Assembly: GCA_949291515.1 (NCBI GenBank)
Contig: CASEVY010000012.1
Coordinates: 62,001 to 126,000 of the forward strand
Direction of reading: 5' to 3'
Source: an uncultured bacterium
GTDB taxonomy: Bacteria > Elusimicrobiota > Elusimicrobia > Elusimicrobiales > Elusimicrobiaceae
Length of the DNA: 64,000 nucleotides
In this document: positions 15,243 through 25,666 of the stretch, in pieces
Position numbering within the stretch: position 1 is the first letter of the stretch
How the letters are laid out: each line of letters begins with the position of its first letter
Translations under genes and position numbers: made by a program
The notes under the pieces: generated by a model
Told to the model about the DNA's origin: nothing
Database searches by the model: none
The model's input: the letters and a program-made list of their open reading frames with translations, nothing else

Positions 15243-16042
15243 AGTTGGCGTCATATACCGATATAGGCAAGATAAGGGAAAAGAACGAAGACAGCGTATT
15301 GATAGCGCCGGAATTGTGCCTTGGCGCGGTGGCCGACGGTATGGGTGGGCATAATGCGGGCGAAGTAGCCAGCAATTTGGCCGTATCTATATTAAGGCAG
15401 ACCTTATCTGATTTAAAGTCCAAAAAGATAAGCATACCTCAGGATTTTGAGCCTCAATTGGAACCTATAGCCAGGAAGCTGCTATACGCTTCGGGTTTAG
15501 CCAATTTAAGGATATACACATTATCCTCCGAGAATTACCGCCGCCGCGGTATGGGCACGACTTTAAGCGCGATATACATAGAACCTAGCGCAAGTGCGGC
15601 CGTTCATATAGGCGACAGCAGGATATATCGCCTTAGGGACGGCGCGTTGAAACAGATTTCCAAGGACCACTCTTACGTGCAGGAACAGGTTGCCAGAGGC
15701 TTGATAAGCAAGGAACAGGCGGAGAAGTCCAGAATACAGAATATTCTTACTAAGGCTTTGGGCTTAAAGAAAGATATGCGCTGCGACGTAATCAAGCTGA
15801 ATCCTCAGCCGGGGGACGTTTATATGCTCTGCTCGGACGGAGTGAACAAAGGCATAAAAGACAGCGAGATAGAGGAAATATTGAAGAAGCCTCTAAGCGC
15901 GGGCCGTTTATGCCAAGAAGTTGTAAAGTTTTCCGCACGCAACGACGGCAAGGACAATGTGTCGTGCGTTGTATTCAAAATGCTTCCCAAGAAGGAAAAA
16001 TCCATCTTTAAGAAACTTGCGACATTTCTTAAAAATAATTAG
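15227..16042 (+). CDS. PP2C-type protein Ser/Thr phosphatase (PrpC/Stp-like)
   Basis: Metal-dependent phosphatase expected to reverse the action of the adjacent kinase. The 271-residue chain has the full PP2C motif set: REKNEDS near residue 20, VADGMGGHNAGE near 37, GTTLSAIYI, GDSRIYRLRDG, CSDGVNKGIKD and DGKDNVSCVVF. These supply the aspartates that bind the two metal ions. It has no membrane segment. Its start lies inside the kinase gene, behind GCGGGGGAAG, which implies coupled translation. Confidence 0.94.
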   Translation: MEFDIELASYTDIGKIREKNEDSVLIAPELCLGAVADGMGGHNAGEVASNLAVSILRQTLSDLKSKKISIPQDFEPQLEPIARKLLYASGLANLRIYTLSSENYRRRGMGTTLSAIYIEPSASAAVHIGDSRIYRLRDGALKQISKDHSYVQEQVARGLISKEQAEKSRIQNILTKALGLKKDMRCDVIKLNPQPGDVYMLCSDGVNKGIKDSEIEEILKKPLSAGRLCQEVVKFSARNDGKDNVSCVVFKMLPKKEKSIFKKLATFLKNN

Positions 16043-16058
16043 CAGTCCCTGTGGGGGA

Positions 16059-16113
16059 TTGACAAAAATAAAAAATAATGCTAAATTTAGCAGTGTAGGG
16101 TTGCGGCTGCCAA
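16059..16113 (+). promoter_or_regulatory. groESL promoter with palindrome and CIRCE-like operator
   Basis: A strong sigma-70-type promoter: TTGACA (16059-16064), 17-base spacer, TAAATT (16082-16087). The perfect 14-bp palindrome TGCTAAATTTAGCA (16079-16092) covers the -10. Overlapping it, TTAGCA (16087-16092), 15 bases, then TGCCAA (16108-16113) has the spacing of CIRCE (TTAGCACTC-N9-GAGTGCTAA) with one mismatch in the six-base cores. HrcA-type repression is therefore plausible but not certain, since the right half also lies in a hairpin (TTGCGGC...GCCGCAA, 16101-16126). Confidence 0.6.
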
Positions 16114-16167
16114 AAAAGGCCGCAAGTTCAGACGCAAAGAATTTAAAAATTTTTTAGGAGGCATAGA

Positions 16168-18115
<1,948 letters not shown>

Positions 18116-18167
18116 TTGCCCGATTGAATAATTGAGTGAGAAAATCGTATCGTTAGTTATGATTTAA

Positions 18168-18197
18168 AAAGCCGCGTTAAAAAAAGCGCGGCTTTTT
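18168..18197 (+). terminator. groESL terminator
   Basis: Stem GCCGCG (18171-18176) / CGCGGC (18187-18192), extended by A-T pairs and followed by five Ts, about 50 bases after the groEL stop. Confidence 0.85.
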
Positions 18198-18304
18198 GTA
18201 AACTTGTAAACAAAAAGGGCTTTTGCCGGCGAAGGGAAGCATATTGCGGAGGAAGGATTGCTCAATAAGGTCTTTTCGCCGTAAATGCCCGAGGAGAAAC
18301 TGTT

Positions 18305-18472
18305 ATGGAAAAGGACTTTATGACTTGGTGCAGAGAGTATGCCGATGCGCGTATGAGAGAAGAATATGGCAGTGCCGATCAGTGCCCCGATGATGACGCG
18401 TACGACGCTTTTCTGTATGAAGCGGGAGAAGAATACTTTTTGAGATTCGGTTCCGAAGAAAACAAGAAATAG
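18305..18472 (+). CDS. Small acidic protein, 55 residues, unknown
   Basis: A short open frame preceded by GAGGAGAAA at good spacing. The product begins MEKDFMTWCREYADARMREE and ends FGSEENKK. It is strongly acidic (an Asp run follows Cys27-Pro28) and has aromatic residues spaced through a probable helix-loop-helix. No signal peptide or membrane segment is seen. It lies alone between the groEL terminator and another terminator at 18659, so it would be a single-gene unit within the 626-base gap. I do not recognise a family. The clear ribosome binding site and plausible composition are the only support. Confidence 0.5.
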   Translation: MEKDFMTWCREYADARMREEYGSADQCPDDDAYDAFLYEAGEEYFLRFGSEENKK

Positions 18473-18658
18473 GCGAAAAAATCATATCCGTTTTTGGCAG
18501 ACGGCCATAAGGATAGATATTTTCCGTTTATGATAAAAGTCGTATTTCGGGTTTATTGTTATAGAGTGAAAGCCGACAGTTTCCTAAGATAGTTTGCAGT
18601 TTCGATTATTAGGCGCAATCTCCGTAAAATAAGGATAAATGAGAAAGCGATATACTAA

Positions 18659-18687
18659 AATACCCCGTTTAAAGCGGGGTATTTTTA
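18659..18687. terminator. Bidirectional terminator between small ORF and helicase gene
   Basis: The arms TACCCCG (18661-18667) and CGGGGTA (18675-18681) have A-rich and T-rich flanks on both sides, so the hairpin can serve the convergent genes on either strand. The stretch 18473-18658 holds nothing I recognise. Confidence 0.8.
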
Positions 18688-18741
18688 TTTTGCGCGGATA
18701 ATAATTTAATATGAACGGGTAAAAAGCAGTATTTTAAATGG

Positions 18742-20037
18742 TTATAAGATGATCTGATTTTGATTAAAAAAGGATATTATGCGTTTATCGGTTTTAATAT
18801 CGCTTATACGCAGCGGTTTTTTTAGATAGACGCCGCTAAGGGTGCGGGCTCTGCTAAGGGCGACGTAAGTCTGGCCGGAGGCGAAGGCTCCTCTTCCCAT
18901 ATCAAGGCATATGGAATCGAAGGTAAGGCCTTGGCTTTTGTGTATGGTGATAGCCCAAGCCAGTTTCAGCGGATATTGGGTAAATGTTCCTTTTACTACG
19001 GGTATTAGTTTATTGCCTGCCGGCAGTGGTTCGTATTTGACTTCCTGCCAGGTATGCGGCTCTATGGAGTATAGAGCGCCTCTTATATTGACGCGGATAT
19101 AAGAAGGGCCCAAATCCTCCACGGTGCCGATATCGCCGTTAACCCAATATTTATCGTTGACGAGCATCATAATTTTAGCGCCTTTTTTAAGGGTAAGGAG
19201 CGGTTCGGCGGGGATAGTTTTTTTGTTGAAATTTTCGCTTATTTCCGCTTGATAGGAAAAACTTTCGCCTGGCAGTTTTGCGAGCATAAGGGCGTTTCTG
19301 TGCTGGGCGTTATAATTGGTGGCGGTAAGAGTAATGGCGGTATCGCCTTCCGGCTCGGCAAGCGCGCGCGGAGTATTCAGTTCTGCGTCGAGTTCGCTTT
19401 GAGTTATAGTTCCGGATCGTATTTTATTCAGCAATTCTGCGAAGTCGTCGTCAAGGCTTTGTCGGAAATTATGTTTAAGCTCCAGAATTTTTAATTCCGT
19501 CTGTGATATGCAAAGCGCGTCAAAAAAATAGGGGCTTTTGTATAGCATATTAAAGTAATTGAGGAAATTGGTGTCGTGTTCTTCCAATACGGGCGGCAGC
19601 TGCCAAAGATCCCCGCAGAGTATTATTTTTTTGCCGCCGAAAGGGCGCGGATTATCCGTCGATTTTTTTAGGATTAAATCTATGGCGTCCAAAAGGTCAG
19701 CCCTTAGCATTGAGGCTTCGTCGATAATAAGGATATCGAAAGCGTCGGCCGTTTTGGCTGGCAGCTTTTTTAGCAATTGCGGCTCGAGCAGATCATTGGG
19801 TTTTATTCTGAAAAAGGAGTGAAGAGTCTGCCCGCCTAGGTTGATTGCGGCGATGCCCGTAGGCGCGCAAAGCACGCAGCGCGCGGCGGTATGTTCGGCG
19901 AAGTATTTTAAGAGCGTGGTTTTGCCCGTTCCCGCGCGGCCGGTAAGGAAAATAAAGTTTTCCGTCGGGTCGTTGAGGAAGTTAAATGCTTTTATAAAGG
20001 TATCGTCTATAATTTGGGATTTATTCAACACGGGCAT
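18742..20037 (-). CDS. Pif1-like/RecD2-type superfamily 1 DNA helicase
   Basis: A 431-residue ATPase related to the Pif1/RecD branch of SF1 helicases, which unwind DNA 5'-3'. Motif I is LTGRAGTGKTTLLK near residue 35, motif II is IIDEASML near residue 105, and GDLWQLPPV matches motif III. The C-terminal UvrD_C_2-like part has KGAKIMMLVND, TIHKSQGLTFD and YVALSRAR. It is cytoplasmic and acts in DNA repair, replication-fork or G-quadruplex processing; the specific role is unknown. The gene stands alone, divergent from zupT. Confidence 0.9.
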   Translation of the reverse strand: MPVLNKSQIIDDTFIKAFNFLNDPTENFIFLTGRAGTGKTTLLKYFAEHTAARCVLCAPTGIAAINLGGQTLHSFFRIKPNDLLEPQLLKKLPAKTADAFDILIIDEASMLRADLLDAIDLILKKSTDNPRPFGGKKIILCGDLWQLPPVLEEHDTNFLNYFNMLYKSPYFFDALCISQTELKILELKHNFRQSLDDDFAELLNKIRSGTITQSELDAELNTPRALAEPEGDTAITLTATNYNAQHRNALMLAKLPGESFSYQAEISENFNKKTIPAEPLLTLKKGAKIMMLVNDKYWVNGDIGTVEDLGPSYIRVNIRGALYSIEPHTWQEVKYEPLPAGNKLIPVVKGTFTQYPLKLAWAITIHKSQGLTFDSICLDMGRGAFASGQTYVALSRARTLSGVYLKKPLRISDIKTDKRIISFFNQNQIIL

Positions 20038-20069
20038 ATAAAATTATATCAATTTGGTATTATATTAGT

Positions 20070-20843
20070 ATGAACGGCAATATATTATCGGCTTTGGAAT
20101 TAAGTTTTTTTGCGGGCGCGGCGACGAGTATCGGCGCGCTTTTGGCGTTTTTCGTAAAGAAAGACAATTTTAAATTTTTGGCGCTCGGGTTGGGTTTTTC
20201 CGCGGGCGTAATGATTTACGTATCCTTTATGGAGATACTGCCGCAAGCGCAGATATCTCTTACGGGCGTCGTGGGATATAAGGCGGCGGGCTGGGCGGCG
20301 ATAGGCGCGTTTTTTTGCGGGATAGTGATAGCTTCTTTGATAGATACCTGTCTGCCCGATCATCATTTGGACAATAATTCCCTGTCGAAGGAAAACAAAC
20401 TCAAGCATTTGGGTATTTTTACTGCTTTGGCCTTGGCTTTGCACAATTTTCCCGAGGGTTTGGCGACATTTATGGCGGCGATGGAAAGCCCCGCTTTGGG
20501 GATATCGATAGCGATAGCGGTTGCGGTTCATAATATACCTGAAGGCATAGCGGTTGCTTTACCGGTATACCACGCCACCGGCAGCAGGAAGCGGGCGTTT
20601 TGGTATTCGACGCTTTCGGGTATGGCGGAGCCTTTGGGCGCGATAGTGGGATTTGTATTTTTAAAGGCTTTGCTGCACGAGGCGGCATTCGGGGTGCTTT
20701 TCGCGCTGATAGCGGGTATAATGGTGTATATTTCCTTGGACGAGCTTCTGCCAACGGCGCACGAATATGGCGAGCCGCACAAAGTAATTTGGGGCGTAGT
20801 AGGCGGAATGATGATAATGGCCATAAGTTTGCAAATGCTTTAA
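20070..20843 (+). CDS. zupT: ZIP-family zinc transporter ZupT
   Basis: A 257-residue inner-membrane importer of Zn2+ and related divalent metals. About eight transmembrane segments are visible. The two metal-site helices are diagnostic: ALHNFPEGLATF near residue 125 and AVHNIPEGIAVALPVY near 155. A His/Asp-rich loop (CLPDHHLDNN) lies before them. No clear Shine-Dalgarno precedes the ATG. A -10-like TATTAT at 20058-20063 is only six bases upstream, so the message may be leaderless. Confidence 0.94.
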   Translation: MNGNILSALELSFFAGAATSIGALLAFFVKKDNFKFLALGLGFSAGVMIYVSFMEILPQAQISLTGVVGYKAAGWAAIGAFFCGIVIASLIDTCLPDHHLDNNSLSKENKLKHLGIFTALALALHNFPEGLATFMAAMESPALGISIAIAVAVHNIPEGIAVALPVYHATGSRKRAFWYSTLSGMAEPLGAIVGFVFLKALLHEAAFGVLFALIAGIMVYISLDELLPTAHEYGEPHKVIWGVVGGMMIMAISLQML

Positions 20844-20868
20844 AATTTTATTTACGGCGGGTGTCGGA

Positions 20869-22572
20869 ATGAAGAAGAATTATCCAATATATACGATAAA
20901 GCAGGAATGTCAGGATTGTTATAAATGCGTACGGGCCTGTCCCGTGAAAGCCATACGGGTGGAAGAGGGGCACGCCGCGGTAATAGCGGAGAACTGCGTC
21001 GCATGCGGAATGTGTTATACGGTCTGTCCGACGCACGCCAAACACGTAAGGAGCGATATAGAAAAAGTCAAAAGTTTGATAGGCTCAGGCGCGAAGGTAT
21101 ACGCTTCTGTGGCGCCGAGCTGGGCGGGTATATTGGATTGCAGCGTCAGCAGGCTGGTGGGAATGCTAAAGAAGCTGGGCTTTGCGGGCGTAAGCGAAAC
21201 GGCTTTGGGCGCGCAGCAGGTATCGGCGGCTACCGCCGAATTTTTAAATCAAGCGGAGCCGGGCGTATATTTTTCTTCGGCTTGCCCCGTCTGCGTGGAT
21301 TATATCAGCCGCTACACGCCGGAGCTAAAAAAATACATAGTACCCTATTCCTCGCCCGCATTGACGCACGCCGAACTTTTAAAAAAGACTTTCGGCGAGG
21401 ATATAAAAGTAGTATTTATAGGCCCCTGCATAGCCAAGAAGAACGAATCGGACACTCAGGAAGATTTGATAGCCGCGGCGATAACCTTTGAGGAACTTAA
21501 AAAATGGCTTTTTGAAGAGGGAATAGATTTGCTTAATTCTCCGCAAAGCAGCGAGGGTTTTGTGCCGGAGAAATCGTCCGACGGGGCAGTCTATCCGCTT
21601 GAGGGGGGAATGCTTCGCTCAATCAGACGCAACGGCCTTGAGGAAGGTGTAAAGCTGATTACGGTAACTGGTTTAAAGAATTTCTGCAAGACTTTGCAAG
21701 CTCTCAAGGAGCAGAATATAGACAGGGTTTGTTTTGTGGAGTGTTTGGCCTGCGAGGGCGGCTGCATAAAAGGGCCTTGCCCAGGAGGGGAAGTTTCTAC
21801 TCTTAACGCTTTCTTGGGGGTGGAAAAGCAGTTTGACGAAAGTATTCCGCCAGTCAAACAGGCAAAGCATAAAGTGCCGCTGGTTTTCGGCGGGGCGGTA
21901 GCGCCGGAAAAGAAATTTACGGAAGAGGAAATATTGGAGGCTTTGGCCAAGGTCGGCAAGTTTACTGCCGACGACGAGATAAACTGCGACGGCTGCGGAT
22001 ATAATACCTGCCGCAATTTCGCGCATGCTCTTTTGGAAGGCAAAGCCGAGCCTGCGATGTGCGTATCTTATATGCGCAAACGCGCCAGCCGCAAAGCCAA
22101 CGCCATTTTAAGGTGCATACCTTCGGGCGTAGTGATATTCGACAATAATTTGGATATTATAGAGTCCAATCAGCCCTTTGCGAAAATAGCGGGCGCCGAT
22201 ATCGAGGAACTTTTTGAACAAATACCCGGCCTTAAAGGCGCGGCTTTGGGCAAAATTCTGCCTTTTGAGATGATATTTAAACGCATCTTTAAAGACGGCA
22301 AGGAAATCCATAAAGAGCGCATACCCTTCGGCAAAAAACTGTTGGATATGACGATATTCCCGATAGAGGAAGGCCAAACGGCGGGCCTTATTGTACAGGA
22401 CGTGACAAAGAGCGAACTGCATAGGGAGATTATCGCTCAAAAAGCGCAGGAAGTTCTGCGTAAAAATATTTTGGCCGTTCAAGAGGTTGCGGGCAGGCTG
22501 GGCGAGAACATAGCCGAGACCGAAATAATCTTGAACTATATTACCGAAGGCTTCGGACCGGAGAAGAAATAA
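20869..22572 (+). CDS. Sensory-type [FeFe] hydrogenase with FeS and PAS domains
   Basis: A 567-residue protein. It starts with two 4Fe-4S motifs (CQDCYKCVRACP and CVACGMCYTVCP), then the H-cluster domain, then an extra FeS domain (CDGCGYNTC) and a C-terminal PAS domain (about residues 410-520). H-cluster cysteines appear at 139 (SSACP), 187 (GPCIAKK), 295 and 299 (CEGGC). The proton-transfer cysteine of catalytic enzymes is replaced by Ala138, as reported for HydS-type hydrogenases. With the PAS domain and the phosphatase gene two bases downstream, an H2-sensing signalling role is the best reading; slow catalysis is possible. Maturases HydG and HydE are encoded elsewhere in the window. Confidence 0.9.
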   Translation: MKKNYPIYTIKQECQDCYKCVRACPVKAIRVEEGHAAVIAENCVACGMCYTVCPTHAKHVRSDIEKVKSLIGSGAKVYASVAPSWAGILDCSVSRLVGMLKKLGFAGVSETALGAQQVSAATAEFLNQAEPGVYFSSACPVCVDYISRYTPELKKYIVPYSSPALTHAELLKKTFGEDIKVVFIGPCIAKKNESDTQEDLIAAAITFEELKKWLFEEGIDLLNSPQSSEGFVPEKSSDGAVYPLEGGMLRSIRRNGLEEGVKLITVTGLKNFCKTLQALKEQNIDRVCFVECLACEGGCIKGPCPGGEVSTLNAFLGVEKQFDESIPPVKQAKHKVPLVFGGAVAPEKKFTEEEILEALAKVGKFTADDEINCDGCGYNTCRNFAHALLEGKAEPAMCVSYMRKRASRKANAILRCIPSGVVIFDNNLDIIESNQPFAKIAGADIEELFEQIPGLKGAALGKILPFEMIFKRIFKDGKEIHKERIPFGKKLLDMTIFPIEEGQTAGLIVQDVTKSELHREIIAQKAQEVLRKNILAVQEVAGRLGENIAETEIILNYITEGFGPEKK

Positions 22573-22574
22573 TT

Positions 22575-23741
22575 ATGCCGCCATTCGCTTTTGATATAGA
22601 TTACTATCAGGTATTTAAAAACGGGCAGCACGTCTGCGGCGATACTTTTATGACCGCGCGCGGCGCCGACGGCAGGATAATAGCGGTTCTTTCCGACGGG
22701 CTGGGCAGCGGGGTAAAGGCGAATATTCTTTCTACGATGACGGCGAAAATGGCGTTAAAATTCGTCGACGCCAACTGGGACGTAAAAAAATACTGCGAGG
22801 TTATATCAAGCGTATTGCCGATATGCAAGGAGCGCGGGCTTAATTATTCCACCTTTACCATTTTGGATTTGTCGCCCGAGGGACAGGTGCGTATTTTTGA
22901 GCAGGGCAATCCTTCTTTTCTCTTTATAAGAAACGGACGCCTGATAGAGCCAGACGCGCGCAGAGTGTCGGAAGAATACCATAATCTGCCTATAAGCACA
23001 ACCACGCTTGATCTGATGAGGGAAGATAGAATAATATTTTTTTCCGACGGTATCAGCCAAGCGGGTACGGGTACGGCGGAATATCCCAACGGGTGGGGGC
23101 GTTCGGGCGCGGCGGATTTGGCTTTAAAAGTAATAGGCAGGAATCCGCAGGTATCAAGTCTTAAAATTTGCGAAACCATTATCCGCGAAGCGCGCATCAA
23201 AGACGGGCCGATAAATCCCAAGGACGATGTTACCTGCGCGGCGGTCTATCTAAGAACGCCTAGGCGCGTGATGGTACTTTCGGGCCCTCCGTTTAACAAG
23301 AACTTGGACGGGAAATACGCCAAGGAGCTAGCCGCTTTTGACGGGCAGAAGGTGATTTGCGGCGGCACTACGGCCAAGATAGTGGCCAGGGAGCTGGGTT
23401 TGGAAGTTCGGCCCGATTTGAATTCATCTTCCCGCTTTGGCCCGCCGACAAGCCTTCTTGACGGTATAGACTTGGTGACTGAAGGCGTTTTGACTTTAAG
23501 CCAAGTGCTTTTGGCTCTGCAAAGCCACAAGGCGCCGCAAAGCGAGAGCGGGGCGTATAAGCTGTATTATACCTTGCTTGAAAACGACTATATCGATATA
23601 GTGGCGGGCACCAGAATAAACGACGCTTATCAAGACCCGAACTTTCCCAACCAGTTTGTTTTGAGGCGCTCCGTACTTGAGGGTATAGCGAAAGTCTTAA
23701 GAGAAAAATATTTTAAGGAAGTAAACGTCAAGCTGGTTTGA
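22575..23741 (+). CDS. SpoIIE/RsbU-type PP2C phosphatase linked to sensory hydrogenase
   Basis: A 388-residue protein whose N-terminal half is a SpoIIE-like phosphatase domain. Metal-binding segments are CGDTFMTARG, VLSDGLGSGVKANILS (near residue 40), FFSDGISQAG and NPKDDVTCAAVYL. The C-terminal part (about residues 230-388) is less familiar and contains GPPFNKNLD and ICGGTTAKIVARELG. The start is two bases after the hydrogenase stop, so the two are translated together. Family context suggests that hydrogen status read by the hydrogenase alters dephosphorylation of an unknown target. A terminator follows at once. Confidence 0.87.
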   Translation: MPPFAFDIDYYQVFKNGQHVCGDTFMTARGADGRIIAVLSDGLGSGVKANILSTMTAKMALKFVDANWDVKKYCEVISSVLPICKERGLNYSTFTILDLSPEGQVRIFEQGNPSFLFIRNGRLIEPDARRVSEEYHNLPISTTTLDLMREDRIIFFSDGISQAGTGTAEYPNGWGRSGAADLALKVIGRNPQVSSLKICETIIREARIKDGPINPKDDVTCAAVYLRTPRRVMVLSGPPFNKNLDGKYAKELAAFDGQKVICGGTTAKIVARELGLEVRPDLNSSSRFGPPTSLLDGIDLVTEGVLTLSQVLLALQSHKAPQSESGAYKLYYTLLENDYIDIVAGTRINDAYQDPNFPNQFVLRRSVLEGIAKVLREKYFKEVNVKLV

Positions 23742-23760
23742 TCTTGAAAATATTTTTTAA

Positions 23761-23789
23761 CGGGGCGGGAAAATCCGCCCCGTTTTTTT
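23761..23789 (+). terminator. Terminator of hydrogenase-phosphatase operon
   Basis: CGGGGCGG (23761-23768) / CCGCCCCG (23775-23782) stem with seven Ts following. Confidence 0.9.
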
Positions 23790-23921
23790 GTTTATTATTG
23801 TCATTTAAATCTAAAAAATGGTTCCAAACCGCACCCTGTAAGCACAGGGGGCAAAGTACGTATATAAAATACTTTTATAATATGCTAAAATCAGTATATA
23901 TATAACATTTATGGAGGAGCA

Positions 23922-24263
23922 ATGGAACCTACAACAGCGGCCGCAGCCACAACCGCAGCAGCGGGGCAGGGCATGGGCTTTAACGGCATGTTCTTGATAA
24001 TAATAGTGTTTTTCGTCGTATTCATGTTCTTGACGAGCAGAAGCCAAAAGAAACGTGAAGAAGAACAGAAAAAGGCTATCAGCAGCCTGGAAAAGGGCGA
24101 TAAAGTGATTTTAATGGGCGGAATCGTCGGCACGGTAGCCGGCTTTAACGACCAAATTATAGAAGTAAAAGTGGCGGAAAACGTTAAATTTTCCGTCTTA
24201 CCAAGCGGTATAGTTTCTGTTTTTAAGAACCAACCTCTTGACAACGGAGCCAAATCTAAATGA
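23922..24263 (+). CDS. yajC: Preprotein translocase accessory subunit YajC
   Basis: A 113-residue single-span inner-membrane protein of the SecDF-YajC complex. After an Ala/Thr-rich N-terminus comes one helix (FLIIIVFFVVFMFLT), then the YajC signature SRSQKKREEEQKKAISSLEKGD and a small beta domain with GGIVGTV. GGAGG precedes the ATG. Its stop overlaps the secD start as ATGA. Confidence 0.95.
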   Translation: MEPTTAAAATTAAAGQGMGFNGMFLIIIVFFVVFMFLTSRSQKKREEEQKKAISSLEKGDKVILMGGIVGTVAGFNDQIIEVKVAENVKFSVLPSGIVSVFKNQPLDNGAKSK

Positions 24264-25666
24264 ACAAGCTTGCCATTAAATGGACAATAATATTAGCAGC
24301 ATTATTTGGCGCCGTGGCTTTGCTTTGGCCCAGCTATGAGTGGTATTCCAAAACCCCTCAGGAAAGGGAAAAGCTCGAAGCCAGCGGCGACAGGCCAAAG
24401 AGAATACTTAATCTTGGTCTTGATTTGAGGGGCGGATCCTCGCTTCTGTTGGAGCTTGACGTATCAAAGTTAAGCGGTAAAGAAAGCCTTAACGAAGCGA
24501 TGCAGCGCGCCATAGAAATCGTACGCAACAGGATTGACCAGTACGGCGTAGGGGAAATACCAATAACCCGTCAGGGCGAAAAATGGATTTCCGTACAGCT
24601 GCCCGGTATAGCCAACCCCGAACAAGCCGAGGCTTTAATAGGCAAGACGGCAATGTTGGAGTTTAGGATAGTCAAAGACGACGCCGCCGCACAAGAGGCG
24701 ATAAACAAGCTAAACGAGCTTGACGAGCCTTTCAATCCCGACGGTACTTTGACGGAAGAAGCCGCGAAACTCGTTCCCGCCGGCATTGCGGTAATGCGCG
24801 ATAAACAAGGCTTCTTGGTAGCCTTGACCGATACCGCCGCGGTTACGGGCGCCGACCTTGAAGACGCCAGAGTAACCACGGGCGAATACGGTTATCCCGC
24901 GGTAAGTTTCCAGTTTAACGGAGACGGCGCGAAGAAATTCGGCAACCTTACGGGCGCGAACTTAAACAAGAATTTGGCTATTATTTTGGATAATACGGTG
25001 CAATCCGCGCCGTCTATAAAGGCCAGAATCACGAGAGACGGGCAGATAACGGGCCAATTCACTATGGAAGAGGCCAGACAGCTTGCCATCGTACTTAGAG
25101 CGGGTGCGCTTCCCGCGCCGGTGAACATCATAGAAAAACGCACCATCGGCCCCAGCTTGGGCGAAGATTCCATTAAGAGCGGTATAAAGGCGTCTTTGGT
25201 GGGCTTTATCTTCATTGTGCTGTTCATGAGCATTTACTATAGGTTCTCGGGTATCATTTCAAGCATAGCTTTATTCTTGAACTTGGTATTCCTGTTAGCC
25301 TTGATGGCATATTTCTCCGCCACTTTGACCTTGCCCGGCATCGCGGGTATCATACTCTCTTTGGCTATGGCCGTGGACGCGAACGTTCTTATTCTTGAAC
25401 GTATGAGAGAGGAAAAAGACAAAGGCGAACCTTTGCCGATTATCATTAAAGAAGGTTACGAAAAGGCTTGGAGCGCCATTTTCGACTCCAACCTGACTAC
25501 CTGGATCGCGTCTATATTGTTATTCCAATTCGGTACGGGCCCGGTAAAAGGTTTCGCTTTGACGCTGACCTTGGGTTTATTCGTCGGTGTGTTTACGTCA
25601 GTATTCGTGACGAGAGCCATCTACGAGTTGCTGCTTACGGCCAACCCGAAGGAGATTAGTATATGA
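24260..25666 (+). CDS. secD: Protein translocase subunit SecD
   Basis: A 468-residue membrane protein that, with SecF, uses the proton gradient to complete protein export. Motifs are the N-terminal GLDLRGGSSLLLELD, the P1 periplasmic domain, and the C-terminal RND-like helices with AMAVDANVLILERMREE. It is shorter than the E. coli protein, as is common outside Proteobacteria. Overlaps of four bases with yajC and secF indicate one operon. Confidence 0.97.
   Translation: MNKLAIKWTIILAALFGAVALLWPSYEWYSKTPQEREKLEASGDRPKRILNLGLDLRGGSSLLLELDVSKLSGKESLNEAMQRAIEIVRNRIDQYGVGEIPITRQGEKWISVQLPGIANPEQAEALIGKTAMLEFRIVKDDAAAQEAINKLNELDEPFNPDGTLTEEAAKLVPAGIAVMRDKQGFLVALTDTAAVTGADLEDARVTTGEYGYPAVSFQFNGDGAKKFGNLTGANLNKNLAIILDNTVQSAPSIKARITRDGQITGQFTMEEARQLAIVLRAGALPAPVNIIEKRTIGPSLGEDSIKSGIKASLVGFIFIVLFMSIYYRFSGIISSIALFLNLVFLLALMAYFSATLTLPGIAGIILSLAMAVDANVLILERMREEKDKGEPLPIIIKEGYEKAWSAIFDSNLTTWIASILLFQFGTGPVKGFALTLTLGLFVGVFTSVFVTRAIYELLLTANPKEISI

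Noticed and set aside
16079-16092. Calling the perfect palindrome at groES a textbook CIRCE element
   Set aside because: The cores are in everted order with only two bases between them. Only the overlapping, degenerate repeat has CIRCE spacing, so I describe it as CIRCE-like.
23820-23921. Possible riboswitch upstream of yajC (CCCTG...CAGGG hairpin)
   Set aside because: Only one short hairpin with no conserved junction, followed by an ordinary AT-rich promoter region and Shine-Dalgarno.
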